DNA from: Planctomycetaceae bacterium
GTDB lineage: Bacteria; Planctomycetota; Planctomycetia; Planctomycetales; Planctomycetaceae
Length of the DNA: 7,710 nt
Direction: 5' to 3'
Assembly (NCBI GenBank): GCA_015487825.1
Contig: WFOZ01000972.1
Location: 1-7,710 of the forward strand
Positions 1-6,438 of the stretch are shown piece by piece (the stretch's first letter is position 1; every line of letters starts with the position of its first letter). The translations under genes and the position numbers were made by a program. The notes under the pieces are model-generated. The model worked only from the letters and a program-made list of their open reading frames with translations, ran no database searches and was not told where the DNA came from.

Positions 1-399
1 AAACTGCACCGCGAGCCAATCACCAAAACGATCAACCGTCAAACCGGAAAGATCATCCGCTTCGCTGAAAATAAGTCGGCAAGCGTTGAAAGAGGCGTCA
101 TCAGAAAAAAACTGTCTGCGAATCGCGATCGCAGATTCCATGCGTTCCTTCCAGAATTCCTTATCCAGCGGGCGATTCACATCCCACGAATAAAGCCGGA
201 TTTTTATTTGACTGGCCGGATTGAACAACCCACGCGCAATCGGCTTACCTTCGTTGGAGACGAGAAGAACTTCCGACCCGATTTCCAGCTTCTTCGCATA
301 TTTTCCAATTGCACCCGCGAACACCCACGGATGCCGGGAGAAAAACGGCAGAGCCCGCCGGGGTTTAAGAATAATCTGTGGCAAATCTTCAGTTGACAT
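1..399 (-). CDS. rlmI: RlmI-type class I SAM-dependent 23S rRNA methyltransferase, N-terminal 133 residues (runs off window)
   Basis: The minus-strand frame is open from the ATG at 399 to the window edge. The visible part is the N-terminal PUA-like RNA-binding domain and the linker of the RlmI/COG1092 family. Key signatures are RHPWVF at residues 22-27, ARGLFNP at 55-61 followed by SQIKIR, and [19 protein letters not shown] at 108-126, which matches the family's 'RLV..E.D.LPGL.VDRYG' block. Family members are about 390-400 residues and use S-adenosylmethionine to methylate a 23S rRNA cytosine (C1962 in E. coli). The SAM-binding and catalytic half is outside the window, so catalytic residues cannot be checked. 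The ATG at 399 is chosen because the upstream ATG at 403 is out of frame and stops after four codons. There is no clear Shine-Dalgarno sequence. The gene diverges from murD. The family call is firm; exact orthology to RlmI, rather than a paralogue, is inferred. Confidence 0.82.
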   Translation of the reverse strand, partial: MSTEDLPQIILKPRRALPFFSRHPWVFAGAIGKYAKKLEIGSEVLLVSNEGKPIARGLFNPASQIKIRLYSWDVNRPLDKEFWKERMESAIAIRRQFFSDDASFNACRLIFSEADDLSGLTVDRFGDWLAVQF

Positions 400-426
400 T
401 CATTACTTTCTCAGGCTGTTTGCTTC

Positions 427-455
427 TTTACAACATCTTGGGCTGGCACTATAAC
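427..455 (+). promoter_or_regulatory. Sigma-70-like promoter for murD
   Basis: A TTTACA -35 box (427-432) and a TATAAC -10 box (450-455) are separated by exactly 17 nt. Each box matches the consensus at five of six positions. Transcription would begin near 462, giving a leader of about 40 nt before the murD ATG at 504. The site lies in the short divergent gap between rlmI and murD. No equally good promoter was found facing rlmI. Prediction from sequence only. Confidence 0.55.
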
Positions 456-503
456 GAATTGAACCAGGATATGTGAGTTGGCTACAGAAATTGGTGATCG
501 TTG

Positions 504-1847
504 ATGAATAAGACTCTCTTAATAAAACCCGGCACGAAAGTTACCGCGATGGGGCTGGGCCAATTTGGAGGGCAAATTGCTGCAATCAGGCATTGTGCGC
601 TCGCAGGGGCCGAAGTTCTGGTGACAGATCTATCAGCCCCCGAACTTCTTGCCGACTCTGTTGCCAGCCTGCACGATTGTCCGAATGTTTCTTTCCGATT
701 CGGGCCGCATCAGATCAATGATTTTGTTAATGCCGATTTGATCATCGTTTCCCCCGCCGTCAAACCGAATCATGTTTGCCTGCAAGAGGCCGAGAAAAAA
801 GAGGTTTCGATCGTAACTGAAATCGAACTTTTTCTGGCGAATTGTCTGGGAAAAATCATCGCTGTTTCAGGGACAGTTGGGAAATCGACGACCGTCAGCA
901 TGATCGCCCACCTGTTGCATCACCTTGGCATCGAGGCTCGCCTGGGAGGGAACATCGGTAAGAGTTTGCTTCCAGTTGTCAATGATATTTCTGAAGATGA
1001 CTGGACGATTCTCGAATTGAGCAGCTTTCAATTGCACTGGTTATCTCGCGGTCGGTATTCATTCGATATCGCGGTGCTGACAAACTACTTCCCGCATCAT
1101 CTCGACTGGCATGATGAGGAACAATCTTATTTACAATGCAAGCAGTCTCTTTTTCGAGATCAGAATGAAACGCAGCTAGCGATATTTCCCGTTGAGTTCA
1201 AAGGAAATAATAACTGGCAGTCAAAAGCAAAAACGATTTATTTCGCAGGTGGAGATTCAACAAAACTGCCTCTCAAATGGCCTGCACTCCATAAACGGAA
1301 TGCAGCCGCAGCATTTGCTGTTGTGAAAAGAGTTTGCGACTTGAAGGGAGTCAGAATTCATACCGACAAACTGGTTTACCTGTTGGCAGATTTTCATAAT
1401 TTGCCACATCGCATGGAGTTTATAGCGTTAAAAAAAGGCCGGGAATTCATTAACGATTCCAAAGCAACCAGCCCGCAATCAACCATCGCAGCGATTCGCA
1501 GTTTGAACCAACCGGCCTGGCTGATTATCGGCGGGGCACCCATTTTAGATGATCAGGAAGAGTTGATTACAACATTAAAATCGACTTCCCTTCTTCGCGG
1601 TATCGCCTCTGTTGGACCGACCGGCAAGCAATTATTTCAACGAATTACGGCTGATTCATCACAACAGAAAAATAAAATTCCGTGTAACTATTTTCAAACA
1701 TTGCAACCGGCTGTTGAATGGTGCTGGGAGAATTCAAAATCAAACGAAACAATCCTGCTCTCCCCCGCCTGCCCCAGTTACGACGAATTCCGCAACTACG
1801 AACAACGCGGCAACAAATTTGCAGAATATGTGCAAGAATTGAAGTAG
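504..1847 (+). CDS. murD: UDP-N-acetylmuramoyl-L-alanine--D-glutamate ligase MurD
   Basis: MurD is the cytoplasmic ATP-dependent ligase that adds D-glutamate to UDP-MurNAc-L-Ala in peptidoglycan precursor synthesis. All three Mur ligase domains are visible in 447 residues (E. coli has about 437). The N-terminal Rossmann-like substrate domain has GLGQFGG (17-23). The central ATPase domain has the P-loop SGTVGKSTT (122-130), ELSSFQL (171-177), the LDWH block (200-203) and YLQCKQ, whose K213 aligns with the carbamoylated lysine. The C-terminal domain has HRMEF (302-306), NDSKATSP (317-324) and SPACPSYDEFRNYEQRG (420-436). Two deviations are visible: the usual Asn of GTNGK is Val, and the 'HNxxN' block reads HKRN, one residue short. 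An in-frame TTG at 501 is possible, but ATG 504 is preferred; GGTGATC (493-499), a partial anti-SD complement, lies 4 nt upstream. The gene stands alone, as expected where the dcw cluster is dispersed. Its TAG stop lies inside the 1844-1978 repeat. Confidence 0.96.
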   Translation: MNKTLLIKPGTKVTAMGLGQFGGQIAAIRHCALAGAEVLVTDLSAPELLADSVASLHDCPNVSFRFGPHQINDFVNADLIIVSPAVKPNHVCLQEAEKKEVSIVTEIELFLANCLGKIIAVSGTVGKSTTVSMIAHLLHHLGIEARLGGNIGKSLLPVVNDISEDDWTILELSSFQLHWLSRGRYSFDIAVLTNYFPHHLDWHDEEQSYLQCKQSLFRDQNETQLAIFPVEFKGNNNWQSKAKTIYFAGGDSTKLPLKWPALHKRNAAAAFAVVKRVCDLKGVRIHTDKLVYLLADFHNLPHRMEFIALKKGREFINDSKATSPQSTIAAIRSLNQPAWLIIGGAPILDDQEELITTLKSTSLLRGIASVGPTGKQLFQRITADSSQQKNKIPCNYFQTLQPAVEWCWENSKSNETILLSPACPSYDEFRNYEQRGNKFAEYVQELK

Positions 1848-1867
1848 GATGGCGTGCTTGCCCCATC
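1844..1867 (+). repeat. Left REP-like arm, includes the murD stop codon
   Basis: Reads GTAG, then GATGG, CGTGC, TT, GC and CCCATC. The murD TAG stop (1845-1847) is part of the GTAG head. The hairpin GATGG/CCATC with an inner GC/GC is weaker than that of the right arm because the internal loop is asymmetric. It would form in the murD mRNA directly after the stop codon. Confidence 0.65.
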
Positions 1868-1953
1868 AAATATGGCTTCCATTTCGTAAATCTATTGCCA
1901 GGCGATAACGACTCCAGCTCTTTCTGATCATTGATAGCTACCCGGCATACGAA

Positions 1954-1978
1954 GATGGGTGCAAGCACACCATCCTAC
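1954..1978 (-). repeat. Right REP-like arm, includes the stop codon of the convergent gene
   Basis: On the minus strand it reads GTAG, GATGG, a bulged T, GTGC, TT, GCAC, CCATC. The outer five pairs plus the GTG/CAC inner stem make a good hairpin with a CTTG loop. The TAG at 1977-1975 is the stop of the 468-residue protein, so this mRNA also carries the hairpin immediately after its stop codon. Confidence 0.68.
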
Positions 1979-3381
1979 GGTTGTTCTATCTTCTTCCCCA
2001 GGTAATATCCGTAGTCGGTTTCAAAATTTGTAAAACCAATTGCTGTTCCGCCGTTGTCGGTGGCATCTGGTCCGTTGCTCCAAATTCGGCAGGAAGCGTT
2101 TGAATCTCTGGCATATTTGATCGGCTCTCCTTTGGGGTCAAAAGGATCGACAGGCACTGCATCTTTCTTGAAAACATCTTTCAGGCTGGAAGGATATCTT
2201 TTGTGCTGTCTGCGATAGATTTCCAACTTCAATGCCGTCACAAGCAGGCGTTGATAAAAACGATATCTATCTTCGGCATTGATGCTTTGTAAAGATCGAA
2301 AGTGCATCACGCAGGAAGGTCTGTTCCATGCCCGGTCAATTTCCGCAGGACTCATCTGTTTTCGATTCTGCTGTTTCTTCACGGTCGAATTAAACAGCAA
2401 TGGCGATTCAGGATTCCCGACAAATACGGAACGGTCTACTCGGGGGCGGTCAACTTCCGGGAGTACATTTCCGAACCACTGCTTATTCAGCCGAAGATAT
2501 AAATCCGGCTCTGCGTGTAAATAGAAATACCAGGAGATTTGCGAAGGGAATAAATCGTAAGAAATATTTCTGAATGCTTCCTCCGACAGAAGCATATCCT
2601 TCGAATTCATCAGTGTCAGATATTCAACTTTCAGGCAATCAGAAAGCAGAGGTGTGGCTTTATTGATACCGGTAATCTCTTTCAGCAAATTTTCGAGAAC
2701 ATTTTGAGGGATATTCATATCGTGAATCTGACGAATCAGGTTACTAGCCGAGGCGCTATAAAGCGATTGAGATACTAATCGCGACATGGGCGGGCCGTGC
2801 TGTTGAATTAAACGGGAGCTTTGGAAACTGACCAGATACCAGTCCGCCGATTTTTCATAATCTCCATCTTGCCAGGCAAGTAAAGCAAGTGAATTTGACA
2901 AACACACGAATTCTATTGAATAGCCAACATTGAGCATGACCGTCAGCATATTTGCTTCTTTCAAATCTCCCTGACTGTAATCTGCTTTTGTTGTTCCCTT
3001 CTTCCAAGCCAGAATTGCAGGTTTATTTCGCTTAACGTATTTAAGGGCATCCTGACTTTCCGCTGATAGCTTGCTGCCTGTCAATAACTCCTCATGAAAC
3101 TTATCCCAATCATACCCAGACAACTCGGACGGCATGAGCGAGACCGCATTTTGAAAATCGAAATAGGCGTTGTCTGTATCATCGACTTCAGATGATTTGA
3201 TAAATGCTTCCACATCAAACGGATCGCCGGGGTCCGGGATGGAGGTTAAGTGATGAATACGGTAGGCGAATGGTGCAATCAATAAGATCAGCAGAAATAG
3301 AATAGGAAGGGCAATTTTCGGATGGAGCAGAATAATTCCCCATCTTTTCGATCGATTTTGATTGCTTTTATCCAAGTTCAT
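1975..3381 (-). CDS. Membrane-anchored hypothetical protein with pseudopilin-like C-terminal motif
   Basis: I do not recognise a named gene. The 468-residue product has a short basic cytoplasmic N-terminus, one hydrophobic segment at about residues 21-40 without an obvious signal-peptidase site, then a largely helical soluble region. This suggests a single-pass protein with its bulk outside the cytoplasmic membrane. The C-terminal block (about 379-445) runs 'LLVTALKLEIYRRQHKRYP', 'SLKDVF', 'PVDPFDPKGEPIKY', then 'WSNGPDATDNGG'. This resembles the C-terminus of type II secretion GspG-like pseudopilins and recurs at the end of many planctomycete proteins of this size. The pilin N-terminal methylation motif is absent, so it is not a pilin. 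An AAAGG 9 nt before the ATG is a weak ribosome binding site. A 121-bp gap separates it from the upstream BFD-like gene, so co-transcription is possible but unproven. Its TAG stop is supplied by the REP-like arm. Confidence 0.85.
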   Translation of the reverse strand: MNLDKSNQNRSKRWGIILLHPKIALPILFLLILLIAPFAYRIHHLTSIPDPGDPFDVEAFIKSSEVDDTDNAYFDFQNAVSLMPSELSGYDWDKFHEELLTGSKLSAESQDALKYVKRNKPAILAWKKGTTKADYSQGDLKEANMLTVMLNVGYSIEFVCLSNSLALLAWQDGDYEKSADWYLVSFQSSRLIQQHGPPMSRLVSQSLYSASASNLIRQIHDMNIPQNVLENLLKEITGINKATPLLSDCLKVEYLTLMNSKDMLLSEEAFRNISYDLFPSQISWYFYLHAEPDLYLRLNKQWFGNVLPEVDRPRVDRSVFVGNPESPLLFNSTVKKQQNRKQMSPAEIDRAWNRPSCVMHFRSLQSINAEDRYRFYQRLLVTALKLEIYRRQHKRYPSSLKDVFKKDAVPVDPFDPKGEPIKYARDSNASCRIWSNGPDATDNGGTAIGFTNFETDYGYYLGKKIEQP

Positions 3382-3502
3382 TCAATCCAGCCTTTGTTTA
3401 TTGCATATGAATACTCACAACAGCAACGGAAAGAATTCAAGAAGCGTTCAATGTTTTTGGCAAATTCTATGCTGGAGTTATAAAAACGCCATTGACGACA
3501 TC

Positions 3503-3808
3503 TCACAATTCATCTTCGGGTAGCGGTTCGGCCCCTGCGGCTGGTTTTCCTTTGCCGGATTTGATGTAGGCGGCTCGTTGTTTGGCGTATTGTTCAGGCG
3601 TTGGTTCTGGTTCCCGGGAAATCGTACCTGTGCTTTGTGCCTGTTCGAAGGCGCATTTCAGGTACGTAATACACCAGCCGCAGCCAGTACCCGCCCCGTT
3701 GCATTCACTGATCTGACTGGCTCGTTTCGGTTGGTGTAAACGAATGAAGTTCAGGATTTTTCGCTTTCTTACGTGAAAGCAGTAACAGATTTTGTCGTCA
3801 AGTTCCAT
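3503..3808 (-). CDS. BFD-like [2Fe-2S]-binding protein
   Basis: A 101-residue protein whose first 55 residues match the bacterioferritin-associated ferredoxin (Bfd, Fer2_BFD) fold. It has the pair C8-Y-C10 near the start and C43-G-W-C46 inside GAGTGCGWCITYLK, spaced as in the family's four cluster ligands. C36 and C52 are extra cysteines. In the family this domain holds a [2Fe-2S] cluster and passes electrons, for example to bacterioferritin for iron release, or forms part of larger redox enzymes. The tail (about 57-101) is proline- and charge-rich and probably disordered, ending PLPEDEL. There is no Bfr gene in the window, so the partner is unknown. The start lies 18 nt after the stop of the glycosyltransferase gene with no clear Shine-Dalgarno sequence, which suggests co-transcription and possibly coupled translation. 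A generic Bfd-like electron carrier is the safest call. Confidence 0.88.
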   Translation of the reverse strand: MELDDKICYCFHVRKRKILNFIRLHQPKRASQISECNGAGTGCGWCITYLKCAFEQAQSTGTISREPEPTPEQYAKQRAAYIKSGKGKPAAGAEPLPEDEL

Positions 3809-3826
3809 AGGTGTATTGAAATGCTT

Positions 3827-5440
3827 TCACTTCAAGAGATAGAGCCTCACTCGCCAGTTATCTTTATCATCCGAATGAGCTTCTTTTTTATTCAGTTTAA
3901 TCAGTAAACTGGGACTGTATTCGTATTCTGCGATCAGCTCGAAATGGTCGCCGTTCTCTTCCCACTGCTGGTGAAATAATTCAGAGCCTTGTGCATGTGG
4001 TCCGATGACGAGAAAAGTCGGATAGGGCATTCGCGAGACACCCGGCTTGGCAAAGTCGAGATGTCCGATCGGTCCGGTGAGGCGATCCGCTGCGGAAAGA
4101 TGGTAGAATAAGGCTGGCTCGCCGTAGACATAAAAAACGACCTGGTCACTTTGATGCCCCTGCGAACGAGCGACTTTGCCGGCATCGAGAACGGACTGAG
4201 ATGCAATATGAAAAAGTCCCTCACGAGATTCCCAGGCAGGTGCCGCAAATGCAGGTCCGATCAGTGAAAACGCTGCCAGAATAACGGTCAATGCTAAAGG
4301 GATTGAATTTTTCATTTCGCTTTTAACATGGAATTTATTCTGAACAACCACAGCGACCAATCCGAACACCATACAAAAAGCAATCATCCACGGAACGCAT
4401 AGCCGCGGGTAGGGATAATATAAAGGAATCGCCACACTTAAACCGATCAGCCAGCTGGCTGTCATCCAGCCGCCAAGTTTGCTCTTTCCGAATAGACGAA
4501 AGAGAAATGCGGAAGGTTCTTTTTCGGTTTGACCAACAGAATTATTCTGCGGTAAGTCATAGGTGAATGGACCTCGCCAGATGAGTACCGCAACAATGCA
4601 CAATCCGCTCGCGGTGGTCAGGCCGATCAATTGAAGCTGTTTGGAAATTTGTGCAAATAGTGAATCGGCCCAGCCGGTCAGTCCGACAAAATATTGCTGA
4701 TGATTCCCCGCAACGGCCGCATAACCGCCGAACTTCTGCAGAGAAGATAAATACGGCAGCCAGATTAATAACGCCATCAGAAAAATGATTGCGGAGTGAA
4801 TCGCAAGTAATTTCCATTTTCGAAATGAAAACCTGCTGAACAATCCCCACGCAACAGAAGCGGAAATGATAATCGCCAGCGCTAGCCAACCGTTGTATTT
4901 TGTCAGCCAGGCCAAGCCAGCCGTCAACCCGGCCAATGCTGCAAACAGGCAGGATTGTTTCGAGAGATGATCGCTTCGATAAAAATGTAAAAATGATTGA
5001 TGAGCAAGGTATACCGCAAGCAGCATCCAGAAACAAAGCAGCGGTTCGGTTAATGCGGTGCGGGAATAAAGGATGTGGGCTTCGTTGGTTGCCAGAAGAG
5101 CGGCAGCCGAAAGACCTGCCAACGGCCCGGCAAGCTGTCTTCCAAACCACCAAAGCAGCGGCACGGTCGCGATTCCCGCCAACAACCCCGGTAGTAACGG
5201 TGCCAGCGCGGTCGGTCCCAGAACAACATGCGACCATTCAATGAAAGTTGGCAACAGAGGCGGGGCATACAGATGCCGATCAGGATAGCGATAGCCCTCG
5301 TCTTCGTTAAACCAGATGTTTGAAGCATAAACCCCTTCATCAAAATGCTCCACGCGGGAAGCGGCGTATCCCCACAGTCGCAGTATTACCGTTAGAATGA
5401 AGATGACAACAAGGAATTTTTTTTCATCTTTTGAAATCAT
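3827..5440 (-). CDS. GT39 (PMT/ArnT-type) membrane glycosyltransferase
   Basis: A 537-residue polytopic membrane protein with the GT-C layout. A first transmembrane segment (about 9-27) is followed by an exoplasmic loop with the D34-E35 pair in EHFDEGVYAS, the position of the catalytic acid in PMT/ArnT enzymes. Next come YPDRHLYAPPLLP (52-64) and roughly ten more hydrophobic segments (about 73-98, 103-118, 132-147, 165-178, 184-201, 212-230, 270-288, 326-341, 350-367, 378-395). SRTALTEP (126-133), LTKYNGW (179-185) and YYPYPRL (341-347) are further typical blocks. A soluble domain of about 140 residues ends the protein. Family members transfer a sugar from a polyprenyl-phosphate donor to a lipid or protein outside the cytoplasmic membrane; neither donor nor acceptor can be read from sequence. 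No strong Shine-Dalgarno precedes the ATG at 5440. It is probably first in a two-gene unit with the BFD-like gene. Confidence 0.9.
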   Translation of the reverse strand: MISKDEKKFLVVIFILTVILRLWGYAASRVEHFDEGVYASNIWFNEDEGYRYPDRHLYAPPLLPTFIEWSHVVLGPTALAPLLPGLLAGIATVPLLWWFGRQLAGPLAGLSAAALLATNEAHILYSRTALTEPLLCFWMLLAVYLAHQSFLHFYRSDHLSKQSCLFAALAGLTAGLAWLTKYNGWLALAIIISASVAWGLFSRFSFRKWKLLAIHSAIIFLMALLIWLPYLSSLQKFGGYAAVAGNHQQYFVGLTGWADSLFAQISKQLQLIGLTTASGLCIVAVLIWRGPFTYDLPQNNSVGQTEKEPSAFLFRLFGKSKLGGWMTASWLIGLSVAIPLYYPYPRLCVPWMIAFCMVFGLVAVVVQNKFHVKSEMKNSIPLALTVILAAFSLIGPAFAAPAWESREGLFHIASQSVLDAGKVARSQGHQSDQVVFYVYGEPALFYHLSAADRLTGPIGHLDFAKPGVSRMPYPTFLVIGPHAQGSELFHQQWEENGDHFELIAEYEYSPSLLIKLNKKEAHSDDKDNWRVRLYLLK

Positions 5441-5488
5441 AAAGTTGTATTTATCTTATGAAGAGAAACCAGATTTCCTCGTTTGATA

Positions 5489-5519
5489 TGGCAGAATCTT
5501 CCGCACCACTTTTCTGCCA
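5489..5519. repeat. 8-bp perfect inverted repeat upstream of the glycosyltransferase gene
   Basis: TGGCAGAA (5489-5496) and TTCTGCCA (5512-5519) form a perfect inverted repeat around a 15-nt spacer, about 50 bp upstream of the glycosyltransferase ATG. It could be an operator for a dimeric regulator or a hairpin in the leader RNA. No T-tract follows on either strand, so a terminator is unlikely. No convincing -35/-10 pair was found nearby. Confidence 0.35.
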
Positions 5520-5599
5520 ACAAATCAAGAAGACCTGGGCAGATAGAAATTAAGTAGAATCGTGAGCCTGAGATTGCATTTTTTTGTGGCTCTTATTTT

Positions 5600-5730
5600 A
5601 TCAAAAGAGGCCTCCCGGCACGAGGCAAAGCAGACTCGGACAAGAAGACAGGGATGCCTGCGCTTCGCTACCGCGGCAGGAGTTGCTGATGATCTGCAAG
5701 GTAGACGGATTTGGAAAACCGCCTTACGGG
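5600..5730. repeat. Structured non-coding block, possible dispersed repeat
   Basis: The gap 5441-5763 has no supportable gene. This part is dense in small hairpins: GCCTC/GAGGC (5610-5614 with 5622-5626), CCTGC/GCAGG (5657-5661 with 5676-5680), and AAGG...CCTT enclosing CGGATTTGGAAAACCG, headed by GTAG at 5701-5704. A further GTAG head on the minus strand lies at 5671-5668. Short open frames cross the block on both strands, but none has a ribosome binding site, domain or plausible composition. Its richer GC and hairpin density compared with the AT-rich flanks suggest a degenerate intergenic repeat. Only comparison with the rest of the genome can show this. Confidence 0.3.
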
Positions 5731-5763
5731 TCACACTTTTCAAGCAAACCTGGCGCTGCCCAG

Positions 5764-6327
5764 CTAAATTCCCTTTAGGAAATCATTAAAAGCAGTGTCA
5801 TCAGTCCGAACAGGAATTTCAGCGTCTGAGGCAATACCTGCCAGCAGCGAGCCTTCGCCGCCAGCTTGTTCCCCTGAATCATCATGGCCTTCAACAGAGA
5901 CTTCATCGGGAATCGTCTCTTCGGCTATATCTTCGATGTTAATTGGAAGTTCACCTATCGTTTCCTGGTCTCCCTCGCGATCCAATTGGTGGGTCTCCTC
6001 CGGGTGAAGGGTCTCCTGTTCACAATCGACGTCGATGAAATTGACCTGAAACGCAGCAGGGCCAATTTGAATGCGACTTTGAGCAGGAACAGAAATTTCC
6101 TGATGAGCTTCTACGCGAACATTATCAACAAAAGTGCCGTTTGTTGATCCCAAATCGATGAGGATCAGATCCGATCCACTAACTTCCAAACGGCAATGTT
6201 CACGACTGATTTCGCTGGAAATGACGCGGATATCACACTTTTCATTCCTGCCGATCAGAGCAGATTCCCGGATGACCAGCCGCCGAACACTCGAACGCCT
6301 GTTATCTACAATCAGTTCTACGTGCAT
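5764..6327 (-). CDS. FHA-domain protein with acidic C-terminal tail
   Basis: A 187-residue, probably cytoplasmic protein. Residues 1-98 form a forkhead-associated domain that binds phosphothreonine peptides. The conserved binding residues are all present: G26-R27 in LIGRNEKCDI, S41 and H44 in ISREHCRLEV, and N63-G64 in DLGSTNGTFVDN. Residues 99-175 form a Glu/Asp-rich, low-complexity and probably disordered linker. The last residues, TAFNDFLKGI, look like a short amphipathic helix, possibly a docking peptide (inference). FHA proteins normally act as adaptors of Ser/Thr kinase signalling; planctomycetes carry many such kinases, but none is in this window. The start is well supported by the Shine-Dalgarno at 6342-6334. 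The gene has flanking gaps of about 300 bp on both sides, so it is probably transcribed alone. A 4-bp CTGG/CCAG hairpin abuts the TAG stop but is too weak to call a terminator. Confidence 0.93.
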   Translation of the reverse strand: MHVELIVDNRRSSVRRLVIRESALIGRNEKCDIRVISSEISREHCRLEVSGSDLILIDLGSTNGTFVDNVRVEAHQEISVPAQSRIQIGPAAFQVNFIDVDCEQETLHPEETHQLDREGDQETIGELPINIEDIAEETIPDEVSVEGHDDSGEQAGGEGSLLAGIASDAEIPVRTDDTAFNDFLKGI

Positions 6328-6333
6328 TTCAAA

Positions 6334-6342
6334 CCACCTCTT
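6334..6342 (-). promoter_or_regulatory. Shine-Dalgarno site of the FHA gene
   Basis: AAGAGGTGG on the minus strand, 6 nt before the ATG at 6327. It is the clearest ribosome binding site in the window and fixes the FHA start. Confidence 0.75.
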
Positions 6343-6369
6343 AAAATGATTGATGCCGCCGAAAAATGT

Positions 6370-6384
6370 TCAGAGAGTCTCTGA
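6370..6384. promoter_or_regulatory. 15-bp palindrome upstream of the FHA gene, possible operator
   Basis: TCAGAGA, one central base, then TCTCTGA form a perfect dyad 43-57 bp upstream of the FHA start codon. Position and symmetry suit a dimeric regulator. A 7-bp dyad can also arise by chance in a window of this size. No good promoter boxes were found around it. Confidence 0.25.
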
Positions 6385-6438
6385 CATATCAAAAAACAGT
6401 GAGACTCCATCTGTACCATCCGCATACAACGCACTGAA

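Larger units (their letters stand above)
1844..1978. repeat. 135-bp paired REP-like (BIME/MITE-like) inverted-repeat element between convergent genes
   Basis: Two near-identical 24-25 nt arms in inverted orientation flank 86 bp of unrelated sequence. They align at 23 of 25 positions, with one substitution and one indel. Each arm, read inward, begins GTAG followed by a GATGG...CCATC hairpin. This is the layout known for REP sequences, which have a GTAG tetranucleotide 5' of an imperfect palindrome and occur as inverted pairs (BIMEs). The element fills the whole gap between murD and the minus-strand gene, and overlaps both stop codons. No transposase lies inside; the interior looks non-coding. 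It may act as a 3'-end stabiliser or bidirectional terminator, though there is no T-tract next to the hairpins. The inverted arms are seen directly; mobility and function are inferred. Confidence 0.7.

Noticed and set aside
208..454. Two plus-strand open frames of 62 and 77 codons
   Set aside because: They lie antisense to the clearly conserved rlmI frame, or run into the divergent promoter region, and have no domain or ribosome binding site.
445..460. TGGCAC resembling a sigma-54 -24 box
   Set aside because: No GC/TTGC element occurs at the required spacing; the only TTG is too far away. The sigma-70 reading fits much better.
1645..1968. Minus-strand open frame of 107 codons
   Set aside because: It is antisense to the conserved end of murD and crosses the REP-like element, so it is a shadow frame.
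4557..5343. Long alternative frames on both strands inside the glycosyltransferase gene
   Set aside because: The GT39 frame has the full membrane topology and motifs; the others are shadows.
5600..5730. Possible tRNA or other classic RNA gene because of stacked hairpins
   Set aside because: No cloverleaf, T-loop GTTCGA-type signature or acceptor stem could be assembled.
5525..5789. Small open frames on both strands of the 5441-5763 gap
   Set aside because: They overlap one another, lack ribosome binding sites and recognisable composition, and one runs into the FHA coding region. They are better explained by a non-coding structured block.
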